Notes: generated by a model not told the origin, from the letters alone. Shown: positions 46,098-58,921, numbered from the stretch's first letter. The stretch: 64,000 bases of DNA from Amorphochlora amoebiformis (GCA_054601695.1 BAAHQB010000104.1:310001-374000), one strand, 5' to 3'. A program made the numbers and translations.

Positions 46098-46982
46098 GAC
46101 ATAATAATTTGAACATGCACACATATTTTTTCAACATGCATTAAGTACATAGGCACTGTTACAAGGATCGTCTCGCGTGGTCCTCCAGCCTTTGTCAGCG
46201 GGTAGAACTAATATAACACAAACTTAATCAAATGCTTCTACGACTCGTGGAGGGTATGGAAATGTGGGTATATGAGTTCATACTGATCGGATCGCGCGCA
46301 CTCATGGCTAGCTTATATCGAGCCCTAAGATTGCAACAATTAGGATGGTACAATTTCATCTAGTAATGTTCACGCCGCACGAATTCGGACCGCACGAATT
46401 CGGATCGCACGAATTCGGACAACACGAATTTGGACCGCAGGAATTCAGACCGCACGAATTCGGCATGTTCCACCCCATCTCAGAAGCAACCCAAACCCGT
46501 ATTTCAACTCGGAAATCGAGTATGTTTGGGTTCTTGGGTCGTTCAATATTACGACGGATCAGATTAGTTACAACCATACCACGTAAGGGAGAGAGTGAGG
46601 GATAATAGAATTCAAGTGGTATCCTAACAGTCGTGTGTCATTGTACTTCAGTCGGGTATAAAGTCTCACATTTCTTCCTCCGTTGCCGACTCCTCTCTCG
46701 ATGGAACGCTTTCAGGGTCCACGGGAGCTATACTTCGAAGAGTTCCGTAGCGTCTCGCTTGCCTAGGCCCCCTGTCTTCCCTGAGAAGCCATCCGGCGAC
46801 CAAGATGGCCACCACAAGTGCGTGGGTTCGGCAGCGGTACCGAATCACGGAGGTTACTCTGGATTTTTTAATCAATCGTCATAAACATATGAAGCCCCCT
46901 CGATTTTGACGCCAAAAAGGCTCATAATACCTTTGCAGAGGGGAAACTGGACCTCGAGCGGAGTTGACATCGGGTTTGGCAT
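21454..46982 (-). CDS. Unrecognised ~753-residue protein in about 40 micro-exons with two zinc ribbons
   Basis: Exons in order: 46982-46931, 46856-46670, 46324-46284, 46182-46163, 45991-45929, 45846-45823, 45699-45663, 45184-45139, 44206-44176, 43764-43711, 42825-42769, 41593-41554, 40648-40578, 39358-39319, 38020-37987, 37110-37066, 36721-36597, 36073-36030, 35501-35448, 34807-34770, 33781-33711, 33329-33295, 33035-32982, 32919-32853, 32388-32347, 31786-31705, 31139-31097, 30730-30689, 29685-29641, 28779-28703, 28082-28039, 27026-26990, 26253-26193, 25953-25907, 24595-24559, 24252-24193, 23719-23670, 23253-23184, 23028-22975, 21594-21454. They sum to 2,262 nt with no internal stop; all borders are GT..AG except one GC..AG (donor 32852). 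Residues ~18-42 are basic then hydrophobic ([20 protein letters not shown]), possibly a mitochondrial presequence or anchor. Ribbon 1 pairs Cys 552/555 (CPKC) with 573/578 (CMNPKC); ribbon 2 pairs 672/675 (CPKC) with 696/699/702 (CWRCRNC). The remainder is rich in Trp, Tyr, Arg and Lys, as in organellar ribosome or RNA-associated proteins, but I recognise no family. The first seven exons are the least certain. Confidence 0.72.
22193..22566 (+). mobile_element. TE-like element, copy 1 (374 bp)
   Basis: A non-TA island starting ATTGTTAAAGCATC and ending GTTGCGCCAACAAT, with an ACGTGACGTCACGC palindromic core (22383-22396). It is homologous along its length, in inverted orientation, to 44288-44698. 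The ends form an imperfect terminal inverted repeat (ATTGTT...AACAAT), and TGTT..AACA ends would also suit a solo LTR. There is no coding capacity. It lies in the last intron of the 40-exon gene. Confidence 0.65.
23880..23960. repeat. (CTCGST)n hexanucleotide repeat
   Basis: Thirteen or so tandem CTCGCT and CTCGGT units in the intron between exons 36 and 37 of the 40-exon gene. Confidence 0.85.
24683..25730. repeat. Degenerate interstitial telomere-like TTAGGG array with inverted block
   Basis: About 1.05 kb of TTAGGG with TTTAGGG, TTAAGG and GTTAGGATT variants. At ~25371 the strand flips to CCCTAA and at ~25577 flips back. It lies within an intron (between exons 25953-25907 and 24595-24559) of the 40-exon gene, so this is not a chromosome end. 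The inverted block is interrupted by unique sequence at 25429-25465. Confidence 0.85.
26297..26352 (-). pseudogene. Partial echo of exon 26253-26193
   Basis: A diverged copy (about 85 percent over ~55 bp) of the exon's 5' half together with its AG acceptor (minus strand GCACAGGAGGGACGTAAG). It lies 60 bp upstream of the real exon and lacks the 3' part and the donor. Confidence 0.7.
27026..27612. repeat. Minisatellite ACCCTAAATATAAACATATGTGTAT
   Basis: About 17 tandem units of 25-45 bp built on CCCACCCTAAATATAAACAT plus ATGTGTATA, with variable spacers. It begins exactly at the 3' splice site of exon 27026-26990, whose CATTTAG acceptor matches the repeat's CCCTAAATG, so an array unit supplies that splice acceptor. 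Confidence 0.85.
33541..33586 (-). pseudogene. Echo of exon 33781-33711 with donor but no acceptor
   Basis: On the minus strand it reads [13 protein letters not shown] before a GTAAGT donor, against [13 protein letters not shown] in the real exon. It ends in the same codon phase, but no AG precedes it, so it is probably a dead or cryptic duplicate. Confidence 0.65.
37370..37800. repeat. GA-rich tract with GAGAGAGAGGGTCGA tandem units
   Basis: About 430 bp. The core at 37575-37735 is about ten copies of a 14-bp GAGGGTCGAGAGAG unit. It is intronic in the 40-exon gene, between exons 15 and 16. Ser/Leu/Thr-rich frames across it are artefacts. Confidence 0.85.
39908..40206. repeat. Near-perfect ~115-bp direct duplication
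   Basis: 39913-40027 and 40094-40207 carry the same non-TA sequence (GTGTATATATTTGTGTATATG through GTGAGTCTGCGTAAATACAA) with essentially no differences, separated by TA arrays. It is a recent duplication inside an intron. Confidence 0.85.
44288..44698 (-). mobile_element. TE-like element, copy 2 (411 bp)
   Basis: Inverted homologue of 22193-22566. Read on the minus strand it starts ATTGTTGAAGCAAC, carries CTATAAATAGCATGAGGG, the shared AGAGTAGATATCGATAGC block and the GACGTGACGTCACGC palindrome, and ends TTGCGCTAACAAT. Copies differ by roughly a quarter of positions and by indels (here, repeated CCGGTAG units). It is intronic in the 40-exon gene. Flanks are TA/CT repeats, so no target-site duplication can be called. 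Confidence 0.65.
46376..46465. repeat. Six 15-bp units CGCACGAATTCGGAC
   Basis: Six contiguous units of exactly 15 bp; the first three and last are almost identical, and each intact one holds the palindrome CGAATTCG. The array lies in intron 2 of the 40-exon gene, 700-800 bp upstream of the kinase ATG. The His-Glu-Phe-Gly repeat frame it creates is not judged coding. Confidence 0.85.
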
Positions 46983-47170
46983 CGCAGATGTGACACAGCC
47001 TTTCGTCACAAGAACTTGGAACCAAAAAGGTGATATTGCGCCTTGTCACCTTTGGAGATGTCTAAATCACGGCGAATTCGCCAGAAAATGGTTTTCGGAA
47101 CCCTGATGTGTTTGACCATTCTCAATGATGACACACGGAGATATCATACCCCCGTTGCCTTCAAAAAAAA
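46983..47170. promoter_or_regulatory. Divergent promoter between the 40-exon gene and the kinase gene
   Basis: Only 188 bp separate the two proposed ATGs. The segment has no TA array and contains the perfect 12-bp palindrome GGCGAATTCGCC (47078-47089), whose CGAATTCG core is the unit of the nearby 15-bp array. A shared promoter is inferred; it depends on the less certain first exon of the minus gene. Confidence 0.5.
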
Positions 47171-48127
47171 ATGGGACAAGAGGCATCAGTTGACGCCCAA
47201 CAGAAGCAGTCGAAGGGAATCCCTGCTCGTCCTCCCGGAAACCCTCCTCCCAGTTCCAAGGATTTGATATTTCTCTCGCAACCGAAGAACCAAAATGTGA
47301 GCAATAGCCGCACGAGTGCCATGACCGAGGATTCCGTTTTCCGGGAGTCGCAGCTAATCGATGTCAAGTTTATGGAGGGAAATAATCGAAATTCGCCCAC
47401 AGAGAAGGTAACATATTGTTCGCTTCCGGGGCGGCTTAATTGACTGAAGATTTACTCGAATATGAACTCGGAGACGAAACTCTTCGCTTTCTTCCCGCTT
47501 CCTTCCGTGCATGCGCCCGATGTGACTAACACAGCTTATGAGTAGGTCACAGAGTCCTCTGCTAGCATGGAAAATACCTTGTTACCGACACAGAAGAAGC
47601 CCATAAACACTACGGAGGCAGGGTAAGGGATTGGGATAGCTGGTTTTGCAGGCTCAAAGGATGGATAGGTTTAACGATTGAATTGGGGTTAGAGTTTAAG
47701 TTACGATGAGATTAAAATGCAATCACTCTCTCTCTACATTTAGATCCGATCATACTGTTCAAGGAAAGACGAAGGCTGGGAGCTTGCCGCTGCCTGCCAA
47801 GCCTATTCAGGTGATGAACTACCGGTCCTTTCTTAAACGCTAGCCCAAACCTTAACTACTTAAATCCTCATTGATTTTCTGGTAGTTCCTTCCAGTTTAA
47901 TGATGCTGGAATGACTCTTCTTTCGGATACTTCGATTCAGGGTAGCTCGAGTACGCCTGCATTTGCGAGGCTCGAGCCGTCATATTCCTCCTGTGTGCCT
48001 GGAGGGAAGCTAGGAAAGGACTTATTTTCCAAGGGGAAGTTCAAAGAAAAGTGAGAAGTTGTATTATGTTTATGTCATATGAATAAATATACAAATATGT
48101 ATATATTCACATACACACATATAATTA

Positions 48128-48175
<48 letters not shown>

Positions 48176-48187
48176 CATGTCTACATG

Positions 48188-48239
<52 letters not shown>

Positions 48240-48547
48240 TACACACACATATGTATAAAAATAAACAGATGGGAGGTTGGTGAGGAGTTGGGTAGTGGAG
48301 CGACGTCTGTGGTGTATGTATGCGTAAACAAGGAAACAAAAAGAGAGGCGGCCGTCAAGGTTATCTTCAGGTAAGTATACAATTAGATAATAAAATATAT
48401 ATATATAGGGGTACCTGTATATGTATACTTAAATACGTATTCAGAAATAATACATGAAGATACATGCGTTGATATGTACACACGTAAACACATGTAACAT
48501 ACCATGTGTGTATTCTCATGTACACTAAATATATATTACACCTACAC

Positions 48548-48581
<34 letters not shown>

Positions 48582-48593
48582 TTACATGCACGC

Positions 48594-48641
<48 letters not shown>

Positions 48642-49040
48642 TAAGCATATACATATTTTATATTCATTTATATCGCATAAAAATGCATTTATTTATTATG
48701 TATTAGGTTTTTGTAATATCAATATTTACGTTACCTCTCTTCATCTTAAAGACACACACAGACATAATATATATATATGTATATATATATATTATATATA
48801 TATATATGTTTGTGTGTATGTGTTATAATATATGTGTATATGGCTATAATTCAACATTTTATAGGGAGCACGCCACTATTGACGAAAAAAAATTCGCAGA
48901 AGAGGTCATTAAATGCACATGAAATCATATATATTTGTATAGACATACTTTTATACACACACACATATATATATATATATATATGTTATATATATATATA
49001 TATGTATGCATGAAAATGCAGGTATGTATACATAAAAAAA

Positions 49041-49080
<40 letters not shown>

Positions 49081-49088
49081 ATTTGTAC

Positions 49089-49146
<58 letters not shown>

Positions 49147-49205
49147 GTATATATATATATACATATATATATATGTATGTGTGTATCTATTAATATTTTT
49201 CGTAT

Positions 49206-49243
<38 letters not shown>

Positions 49244-51053
49244 TGTATATATTTATAAAATTGTACTATGTATATGCATGTGAATACATATTATATATAA
49301 ATTCCACATAGATACATATACATATATATATATATATATATATACATATGCACATAGATTGATTCATCTTTATGTACACAGTGTACAATATTTTGTGTGA
49401 ACGTTCTTGGTATATATAATATTAACTATACTTTCTTTCAGATTGGGGTATTACGGAAGATTCGCCATAAGAACATCATACGACTATATGACATCTTTCA
49501 AACAGAGAAGGTAATTGTATAATGTGTATGTATATGTATATATATATATATATATTATATATATATGTATATTATATAATAACGCATATGAAAATATAAT
49601 GTATCCGTAGATATAATTCTTTTTACATATATTTATGTATATACATGTAGTACCTAAGCATATTGCATATATATATATACACACATATATATACATACAC
49701 ATATATGTATTATATTTTATATTTACATATATATATATATATATATATCTATATATGTTTATATCTTAGACATATATAAAAATGTAATGTATTCGTACCA
49801 TATATATATACATACACACGTGTATATATATATATATATACATCTACATATATATATATATATATGTGTGTATATAAAATATATATAAATAATATATATA
49901 TGTATATGTGTATATATGTATACATATATATACATATACATGTATAATGATGTATGCATATACATATGTACATTATTGTTTGATGAAACTTATATACATA
50001 TGCATAAAAAAAAGTCCAAAATATACAATTTATATATATACATATATTTATATGTACATGTCTATTTATCTATCTATCCACGCACGTATACAGGAAATCC
50101 TGATAGTAACCGAATTAGCGTGTGGAGGCGAGCTATTCGATCGCCTCCTGGACGTCAAACACTTCTCAGAGGGGGTTATCCTCACCCATGTTATGTATAT
50201 TATATTATGTATATAAGCATATTTACACATACATATATATATATATATATACATGTATATAGATATAGATATATACATATAATATATATATATATATATA
50301 TGTATTAATGGAATAACAAGACTGACAATAATAGTGATATGAAAACGGTTCTGCATCCATTTTTCACATAATTATTATGTCCCAGGAGTGTGTGATTCTA
50401 TGCCACCGACTAATGTCTGCTGTTGCATACCTTCATCAAAGGGGTATATGTCATCGAGATCTCAAGGTGAAGATGCATGACCTTATATTATATACATATA
50501 ACCAGTGAATAAACATATCTTATACAGAAGAAGATTAAGATTAGAGTTAGATCCATAGGATGAAGATTAATGATTGGGTACGGTTAGGGTTAGGGTTAGG
50601 ATTAAGGTATGGTTAGGGTTAGGTTTAGGGTTAAGGTTTGTTTAGCATTTGGGTATGGGCTTGGGTTAGGATTACGATGTAATTACACGCATATTACGTG
50701 TATATGTATGTAAATGAAAATATGCACGTGTGTATACACACTCGAAAATACCTAAATGTATCTTAATGTATGCATATATGTATATACAAATTTTCTATAT
50801 TAATATAAACATAAATACTATGATATACTACACAAATATGCATCTAAACACTCAAAAATGCGTATGAGTGCATGTAAAATAGATATATATACATGCACAT
50901 ATGTATATATATATATATATTATATATCTATATATATATATATATAAAATATATATATTTTATATATAATGAATATATATATATATATATATAGATACAA
51001 ATATATATATATATATGCATATATTTATATGTATATGTATACTGTGTGTTTTT

Positions 51054-51093
<40 letters not shown>

Positions 51094-51450
51094 ATACACA
51101 GCCAGAGAACGTTATGTTTATGACGAACGAAAAGAACGACCTAGAGTGCAAACTGGTTATAAATATATATATACATATATACATATATATATTTATGAAT
51201 ATATATGTATATATAACACATAAATATATATATATATAGGTATATATAAATATATACACATAAACATGTTTCCATACGTGTGTAAATATATATATGTATG
51301 TATATGTATGTATATATATATACATACATACATATATATATATATGTACATATATAGCACATTGAAACATGAATGTAGTGTCTACAATTTTCTCTGTACT
51401 TATGTGGAATGATATAAACTTTAGTATGGAATGCACGTATGTTCTTGTAG

Positions 51451-51499
<49 letters not shown>

Positions 51500-52435
51500 A
51501 TATATATATGTTTTTATAATATTTGTATATATACATACATACTCATTCATTTATTCATATATGTAAGCGGCATAGGCAAAAGTAACTTAGGCGAGTTCCC
51601 CTGTTCTCTTAAGCTGATTTTGGATGATTTTAGGTGGATTTCGGTTTCGCCAAGTCAACGTTCAATCGTAGAGCGCTACTAAGGGCAGAATCCAAGTTGG
51701 GGACCAAGGGGTATACTATACGCTGTGCTTAGTATGTCTTGTATCACGCATGTAAATTTGTTTCTGATGTATTCATTTTTGGATGAAGATATTACATACA
51801 TACGTGTAATATATATATATATATATATATAATATATAAATATATTTATATATATACAGTGACTGTGTAAGAAAAATACATGTGTTCTAAAACCCGTAAC
51901 ATCTTGACCGTTTGTTTGGGTGATCGTATTTATATGTGTTTAGCTGATTTTGTTACTACGGTAGCATGTCAACTGGTCATTTAAACAGGTGGTAACATGT
52001 TACCTGGTCGAATGTATATGTGTTTCCTGGTCCTGTCAATATGCGATGACATGTTTACAAGTCGTACATGCACGCGGTAACATGTTACCTTGTCGTACTA
52101 GTATGAGATTAGTGTGAGTTTACTAGTCGTGTTTAATTGCACGTGATGACATGTTAACTGGTCTTTGCCTGATCGTATGAATAGGTGTTTACTGGTCATA
52201 TTAACATTCACGCGGTGACATGTTAACTGGTGGTATAAATGTGTTGTGACATGTTATCTAGCCGTATAATATGTGGTGGCATGTTATCTTGTCGGATTAA
52301 TATGTGTTTACTTACTAATAGAAAATATGTATGTAGTGACATGTAAACTGGTCTGTAAACTATGATGTAGTGTAATGTGTTATCTAGTCGTGTAAATATG
52401 TGTATGGCTTTCACATCCCATGTGAAAATACGATA

Positions 52436-52517
<82 letters not shown>

Positions 52518-52524
52518 ATATACA

Positions 52525-52567
<43 letters not shown>

Positions 52568-52612
52568 TTGTATGTAATATATATACATGTGATATGTATA
52601 TGTATATACATG

Positions 52613-52643
<31 letters not shown>

Positions 52644-52720
52644 CTATCTAAGGTACGCGGCCCCCGAGATTTTCAGTGGGAAGCAATACACGGAAAAGTG
52701 TGATATCTGGAGCTTGGGGT

Positions 52721-52757
<37 letters not shown>

Positions 52758-52788
52758 ATATATATGTACAAATTAAAAATATGCATCA

Positions 52789-52822
<34 letters not shown>

Positions 52823-53068
52823 TATATTTATATATATATAGGTATAGAAATGTATATATGTATATATACATGTGTGCGTATGTATGAATTTACGTATGAG
52901 GGTGATAATAGCTATCTATCCATTACACACATGTAGATGATTATTTGTATAGTAGTATCATTATTATTATTATGACATACGTGATAAATATACATATACA
53001 TATACATAACAGATATGTAAATGTTTAATAAAATCTCTTTACTTGTTATATCTATATATTTATTATTC

Positions 53069-53101
<33 letters not shown>

Positions 53102-54044
53102 ACAGATATGTAAATGTTTAATAAAATCTCTTTTACTTGTTATATCTATATATTTATTATTCATACATACATACCTATATATATATATATAATATATATA
53201 TATATATATTATATATATAGAAAAATTATATGTAATATGTACGTGAAGGAATTCACGCATATACAACCCATAAATATATATATTATTCGAGCAAGATACA
53301 TACCCCTTACACATATACATATATCATATTTCTATGGATTACTTGTAATGCATCAGGATCTACTATTAACACTTCTACATTTTAAATGTGTGCATTAGGG
53401 TTATATCTTACATCCTTCTCTGTGGATATCCCCCCTTTGTTGTGGTATTTCTTCCTTCCTCCCAGCCTCTTTATACTCTCTCGCTCGTCTCTTCTCTCTC
53501 TGGTCGTCTCTCTCCACTCGTCTTTCTCTCCACTCGTCTCTCTCTCCACTCGTCTCTCTCTCCACTCGTCTCTCTCTCTACTCGTCTCTCTCTCCCCTCG
53601 TCTCTCTCTCCACTCGTCTCTCTCTCCACTCGTCTCTCTCTTTTTCTTCTCTCCCTCTCTCTCTTCCCTCCTCTCCCTCTCCCCTCCACCTTTTTCTCTC
53701 TCCCTTCTCTCTCCCTTCTATCTCCCCGTATTCTCTTCCTCTCCCCCTACTTTCCCTCTCCCTCATCTCTCCCTCTTTTCTCTCTTCTCTCCACCCTCTG
53801 TTCTTCTCTCCCGCCCTTTCTCCTCTTACCTTCTCTCCTCTCTCTTATCTCTCTCGCCCTTCTGACTCTTCTCTCTCTCGCCCTTCTCTGTTCATTTCTC
53901 TATGCCTTCTCTCTCTTTATCTCTCTCTCCCCTCCCTCACTTCCATCCCTCCGTTCCATTCTCAACCTCAGCGACTAAATATTATCTCTTTCTGCTCTCA
54001 TTTCTCCACTCTCCTCTCATATATACATGTAAATATACATGCGC

Positions 54045-54107
<63 letters not shown>

Positions 54108-54363
54108 CAAACAAGTACACATGATACTTACAAACATGTACACAGAAAAAAGGGTAAGAGAGAAGAGAGGAATAGTAAGGAGAATGAGAAAAGAAAAAGA
54201 GAGAAGTGAGGAGATAGTATAATATAATATATATATATATATATAAATGTACATGTATATATGCTACGTAAATATAAAACAAGAATGTATGTGTCTTTAT
54301 TTACATATATATACATATATATTCGTATATATGTGTGTGTTTATTGTATAAGTTTACATGTAA

Positions 54364-54400
<37 letters not shown>

Positions 54401-55262
54401 TTTGTATACATGTATATATATGTATATCTATAATATATGTATACATGTATGTATGTATTTATAAGTATATACGTATATACAATATATGTTAAGTACAAAT
54501 ACAAATATACATATAACACATACATGAATATATATATATATATATATATGTATGTATATATGTATGTACATATAAATATATATATATATATACATCGCAT
54601 TATCATCAGGACGTAGACTTTAACAAGATGGATGACAACGAGGTAGACACCAAAATAATAGTAATAATACTAATAACAGTTTACTAACAATCCAATAATA
54701 ATAACTTTTAAAACGGTAATTATAATAATATTAATAGGAATAATGATATATAAATGATAGAAAATGATAGCCTTAGTCCCTTTTCCTCAATTTCATTTTA
54801 ATACCCTCCTCACTCTCTATACGATGCACAAGTATATATACATATGTATATATACGTTACAAACAGATTCTATTGCTCCATGTATATACATATATATATA
54901 TATATGGATTTATACATGTTTATATTTTCAAAGTTTGATGATGAACCATCTAGGAAATGAAATGGCTTGCACATAAATGATTTAGACATGTTTATATGTT
55001 GACACTAACTTGTATTAATCCAGCTGGAAAATACTCCGTTTTGGGTCTGGGTGAACCAGATGTACCAGCATTTATCAGATGTATGTTCTCAAACAAACAA
55101 CATAGTCACGTATTGTATGTATGTGTATATGTGTGCCATACTCCACAAATGTATGCATTATATATTTATACATATATATATATATATATATGTGTATATA
55201 TTATAATAATTAATATGTATATATGTGTATGCAGGTATAGATGTACTACATGCTGATAAATG

Positions 55263-55350
<88 letters not shown>

Positions 55351-55501
55351 TTGTATATGCACATATATGTATTTATGTACATATATACATACATATATAT
55401 ATATATATATACTTATTGTAGGAGGATAGTAAAGAAGTGGATGAGTTCCCTCAACCTACCCTCGAGTTTCCAAAGAAGTATATAATATGCACTTATATTA
55501 C

Positions 55502-55548
<47 letters not shown>

Positions 55549-56011
55549 TATACTGAGTCTATGAAAGGTTCATAATATTCTATATATATATTATATGTAT
55601 ATATATATATATATATATTATATTACATATAGATTATATACAAATATATATGTATATATATATATATATATTATTACATAAATAGTATACATATATATAT
55701 ACGTGTATATGTATATAATATATGTGCATATGTATATAATATTAAATATATGCATAGGCAGTGGAGTTGTATATCTGGGTCTGGGAAAGACTTCGTAAAG
55801 CGTCTTCTCAGAATTGAACCCAGACAACGACCGTAATGATGATACATACACACACATACACACACACATATGTATATATATATATATATGTACATATACA
55901 TACATACATACATACATGCATGCATTAATTTGTACAGACATACCATGAGAGACAATAAATATCATGTGTGTTTCATCATTTTTTTATTCATATTACATAT
56001 ATGTAAATTAT

Positions 56012-56050
<39 letters not shown>

Positions 56051-56625
56051 AACATATATACATAGATGTATATATACACATACATATATATATATAAACC
56101 TAAATATATATATATATATATGTGTATATGTATGTTTCAAAATTTATACATATGCACATACATACATATATATATGTGTGTACATATATTTTTAGACTTT
56201 TATTATATAAATTTTCCAGCCGCGCTATGGACGCCCTCAAGCATGAGTGGATAATGCACGAGAATAGCAGCGTAGGTCGCAAACATAAATCTGCAAAGCT
56301 TACCCCCCACCTTCGCAGATCTTCGAGCTCTGATAATTTTCTACTAGGTAGTATTCTATGATTTCTAAATCCCTGAATATAAATATTATATATACATATA
56401 TATAGGTATATACATATATATATATATACATATATATTATATGTGTGTGAATACAAATTTATGTATACAGACATCTCCCAATGTTTAACTTTATCTTCTC
56501 TGTCTTTCCTTCCTCCCTTTACTCTGTACCATATAGATATATATATATATATATATATATAAATACATATATGTATATATATATATATTTATATGTATGT
56601 ATGCATATAAATATACACATATCAG

Positions 56626-56663
<38 letters not shown>

Positions 56664-56810
56664 CTTTCCCACCCTCTTCTGTCTGTTTCCTTGTATATAA
56701 GTATATAGTTTTACGTATATATACATACATACATATATATATATAATATATATATATATATAATATATATATACATATATATCGCTCTAGCTACTACAGC
56801 TGGTTGTATG

Positions 56811-56844
<34 letters not shown>

Positions 56845-57234
56845 CTATTATATATATATATATATATACATATGTACACACACATATGTATATATACAAG
56901 TACAGAGTTTAGATGAACATAATATATATATAATATATATATATATATAATATATATATATATATACGATATATATATATATATATTTATATCTGTATCC
57001 ATTTTATACTATCCCATGTGTCCCTCTTCCTTTTTCCTCTATCTCTCAAAGAGAGTATCTTTTTCTCGCTATATAAGCATTTACGTACAATCTAGAATAT
57101 GTATTACAGATTCCCACTTCGGAGTTAGGCTAGAGCGCTCGATTACAATGAGAGCTGATGAGTGTATCAACTCTCCCATTCAGTCGCCACTCGAGTCGCC
57201 TTATCAAGAACCTAAGGAATCAACGTCGACATGA
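47171..57234 (+). CDS. CaMK/CDPK-like Ser/Thr protein kinase, predicted N-myristoylated
   Basis: Nineteen exons: 47171-47407, 47546-47622, 47744-47810, 47896-48050, 48269-48370, 48865-48904, 49442-49510, 50094-50174, 50386-50466, 51102-51155, 51634-51710, 52653-52718, 53399-53438, 54610-54642, 55024-55080, 55422-55477, 55758-55832, 56220-56347, 57110-57234; 1,620 nt, 539 residues, all phases consistent. The N-terminus MGQEAS fits N-myristoylation, followed by ~170 Ser/Pro/Lys-rich residues. Kinase motifs: GSGATSVV (~187-194), AAVKV Lys ~209, alpha-C Glu ~226, HRDLKPEN (299-305), DFGFAKS (323-329), [32 protein letters not shown], and [13 protein letters not shown] closing the domain. All catalytic residues are present, so it should be active. 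An extra ~48 residues ([11 protein letters not shown] onward, exons 14-16) sit between GYPPF and subdomain X. No EF-hands follow; the ~75-residue tail is Ser-rich. Family role: calcium/calmodulin-type signalling, here membrane-tethered (inferred). Confidence 0.94.
50578..50650. repeat. Short degenerate TTAGGG patch in kinase intron 9
   Basis: About 70 bp of GGTTAGGGTTAGG variants between exons 50386-50466 and 51102-51155. Confidence 0.7.
51895..52405. repeat. Degenerate minisatellite GTGACATGTTAMCTGGTCGTA in kinase intron 11
   Basis: About 14 imperfect units of 30-38 bp built on TGACATGTTAACTGGTCGTAT plus ATATGTGTTTAC, each containing the palindrome-like ACATGTTA core. It is bounded on the right by a TA array. 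It is neither TA nor telomeric. Confidence 0.8.
53008..53167. repeat. Direct duplication of ~67 bp
   Basis: AACAGATATGTAAATGTTTA through TTTATTATTCATACAT occurs at 53008-53074 and again at 53101-53168 with one indel, separated by a short TA array, in kinase intron 12. Confidence 0.8.
53460..53960 (+). repeat. CT-rich tract with CTCGTCTCTCTCTCCA tandem units
   Basis: Starts just after the 53438 donor of the kinase gene. The 53505-53640 part is eight or nine 16-17-bp units; the rest is irregular CT. The two long Ser/Leu/Pro frames here are artefacts. Confidence 0.85.
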
Positions 57235-57641
57235 TCTCGCTGGTCAAGGAATAATTAGAATGACTGCTCTTATCACGGTGGCCGCAGTGGCCGCAGTGTA
57301 AGTCCGGCACGGTGAATATAAAAAAACGTGTCATAATCTCGCCATTTAGTTAATTCCACACATATTGGCATTATCTACACTATACATTCTAGATATTGAG
57401 GGTGTCTAGGGTGTAAACTCTAGAAATTGGCTATATATTCTAGAAATTATAAAACGAATTCATGACATTATGTGCACGTGTAATTTACACTTAATATTAC
57501 GGTATGAAACACTCCAGATACTAGCGGCTCAGAGTGAGTATATCTAGTATTTTACTAGTTTATGATATAAGGCCAGTGATAAATACTGAAATACTATCAT
57601 CATCTTATAACTAATTATTTATACCTAATATACTCCTGGCA
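57235..57641. other. Tail-to-tail intergenic region
   Basis: 407 bp of unique AT-rich sequence between the kinase stop (57234) and the stop of the next minus-strand gene (57642). TGGCCGCAG is directly repeated near 57280-57297 and CTAGAAATT near 57419-57447. No TA arrays or exon seen. Confidence 0.55.
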
Positions 57642-57864
57642 TCATATGTAGGATTCGAACTCGTCTGTAGACACGAATTCGAACGGTATTGTTACACTGA
57701 CATGGAAATTTGTTGCAATACAGCGAGCGGTTGCTATCGCGATCACTGTGAGTAACTAAGAGTACTAGTACTAGTAGTACTCTGGCCACTAGAGAAATGT
57801 AATAGAACATTAGTTACAGAGCGTGCGACGGGAACACCCATACCTTCATATTGATACATATGTT

Positions 57865-57895
<31 letters not shown>

Positions 57896-58070
57896 TGTAT
57901 ACATTCACATAATGTATGTACATACATATATATATATATATATATATTATATGAATAATACTGTGTATGCTATTGTAAATGTACGGTGGTATATAGATCA
58001 ATATGATTATATTACACGATGCGTATTTACAACGCAACATCATGATATAAGTATTTAATATCATATTTAT

Positions 58071-58103
<33 letters not shown>

Positions 58104-58197
58104 GACTATACATTAGTACATATGCACACAGATATATACATACAAATATATCTATATATGTGTGTATATTATGTGTATATATACATATATTTATAAC

Positions 58198-58234
<37 letters not shown>

Positions 58235-58309
58235 GATAAATTTAAGTTTTCACATACGTGGATACATAATATGTGTATGTGTATATGTATATATATATAC
58301 ATATATATA

Positions 58310-58348
<39 letters not shown>

Positions 58349-58725
58349 AATGTTTATGTAATTATGTATGTGTATAAGTACACGGTGTGAATACATACGT
58401 ATTCGCGATTTATTTGAACCTGTGTAACCCCTATGTACAAATATACATGTAAGTATGCGGGATATACGCATGGTATGGTATCGTATGTGTGATGAATGTA
58501 CCAAGACATATAAACATATATATATATATATATGTACATATATAAATGTAGGTATATATATATATATACATATGTATATAACATGTGTTTTGGTATATAT
58601 TTCTTCACACATGCAACACCAAATACATATGTATTATGAATTTGAACCTGTCTGACCCCTTGATCTCCATCGTCAGTCTTGAAGGCAGGCTGACGATCGA
58701 GCTGAAATGGTGTCTGATGCACAGG

Positions 58726-58794
<69 letters not shown>

Positions 58795-58826
58795 ATATAT
58801 GTATGTATATTTATATATATATATAT

Positions 58827-58861
<35 letters not shown>

Positions 58862-58921
58862 CATATATATATATATAGGCAGGCTGACGATCGAGCTGAA
58901 ATGGTGTCTGATGCAGACGAT

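Noticed and set aside
46345-46605. Plus-strand 86-codon frame with HEFG repeats
   Set aside because: Created by the 15-bp repeat; the opposite strand is equally open (NSCGP repeats) and it lies within an intron of the minus gene.
46633-47106. Two plus-strand frames of 83 and 66 codons before the kinase start
   Set aside because: Antisense to minus-gene exons or to the divergent promoter; no link to the kinase frame, whose MGQEAS start is convincing.
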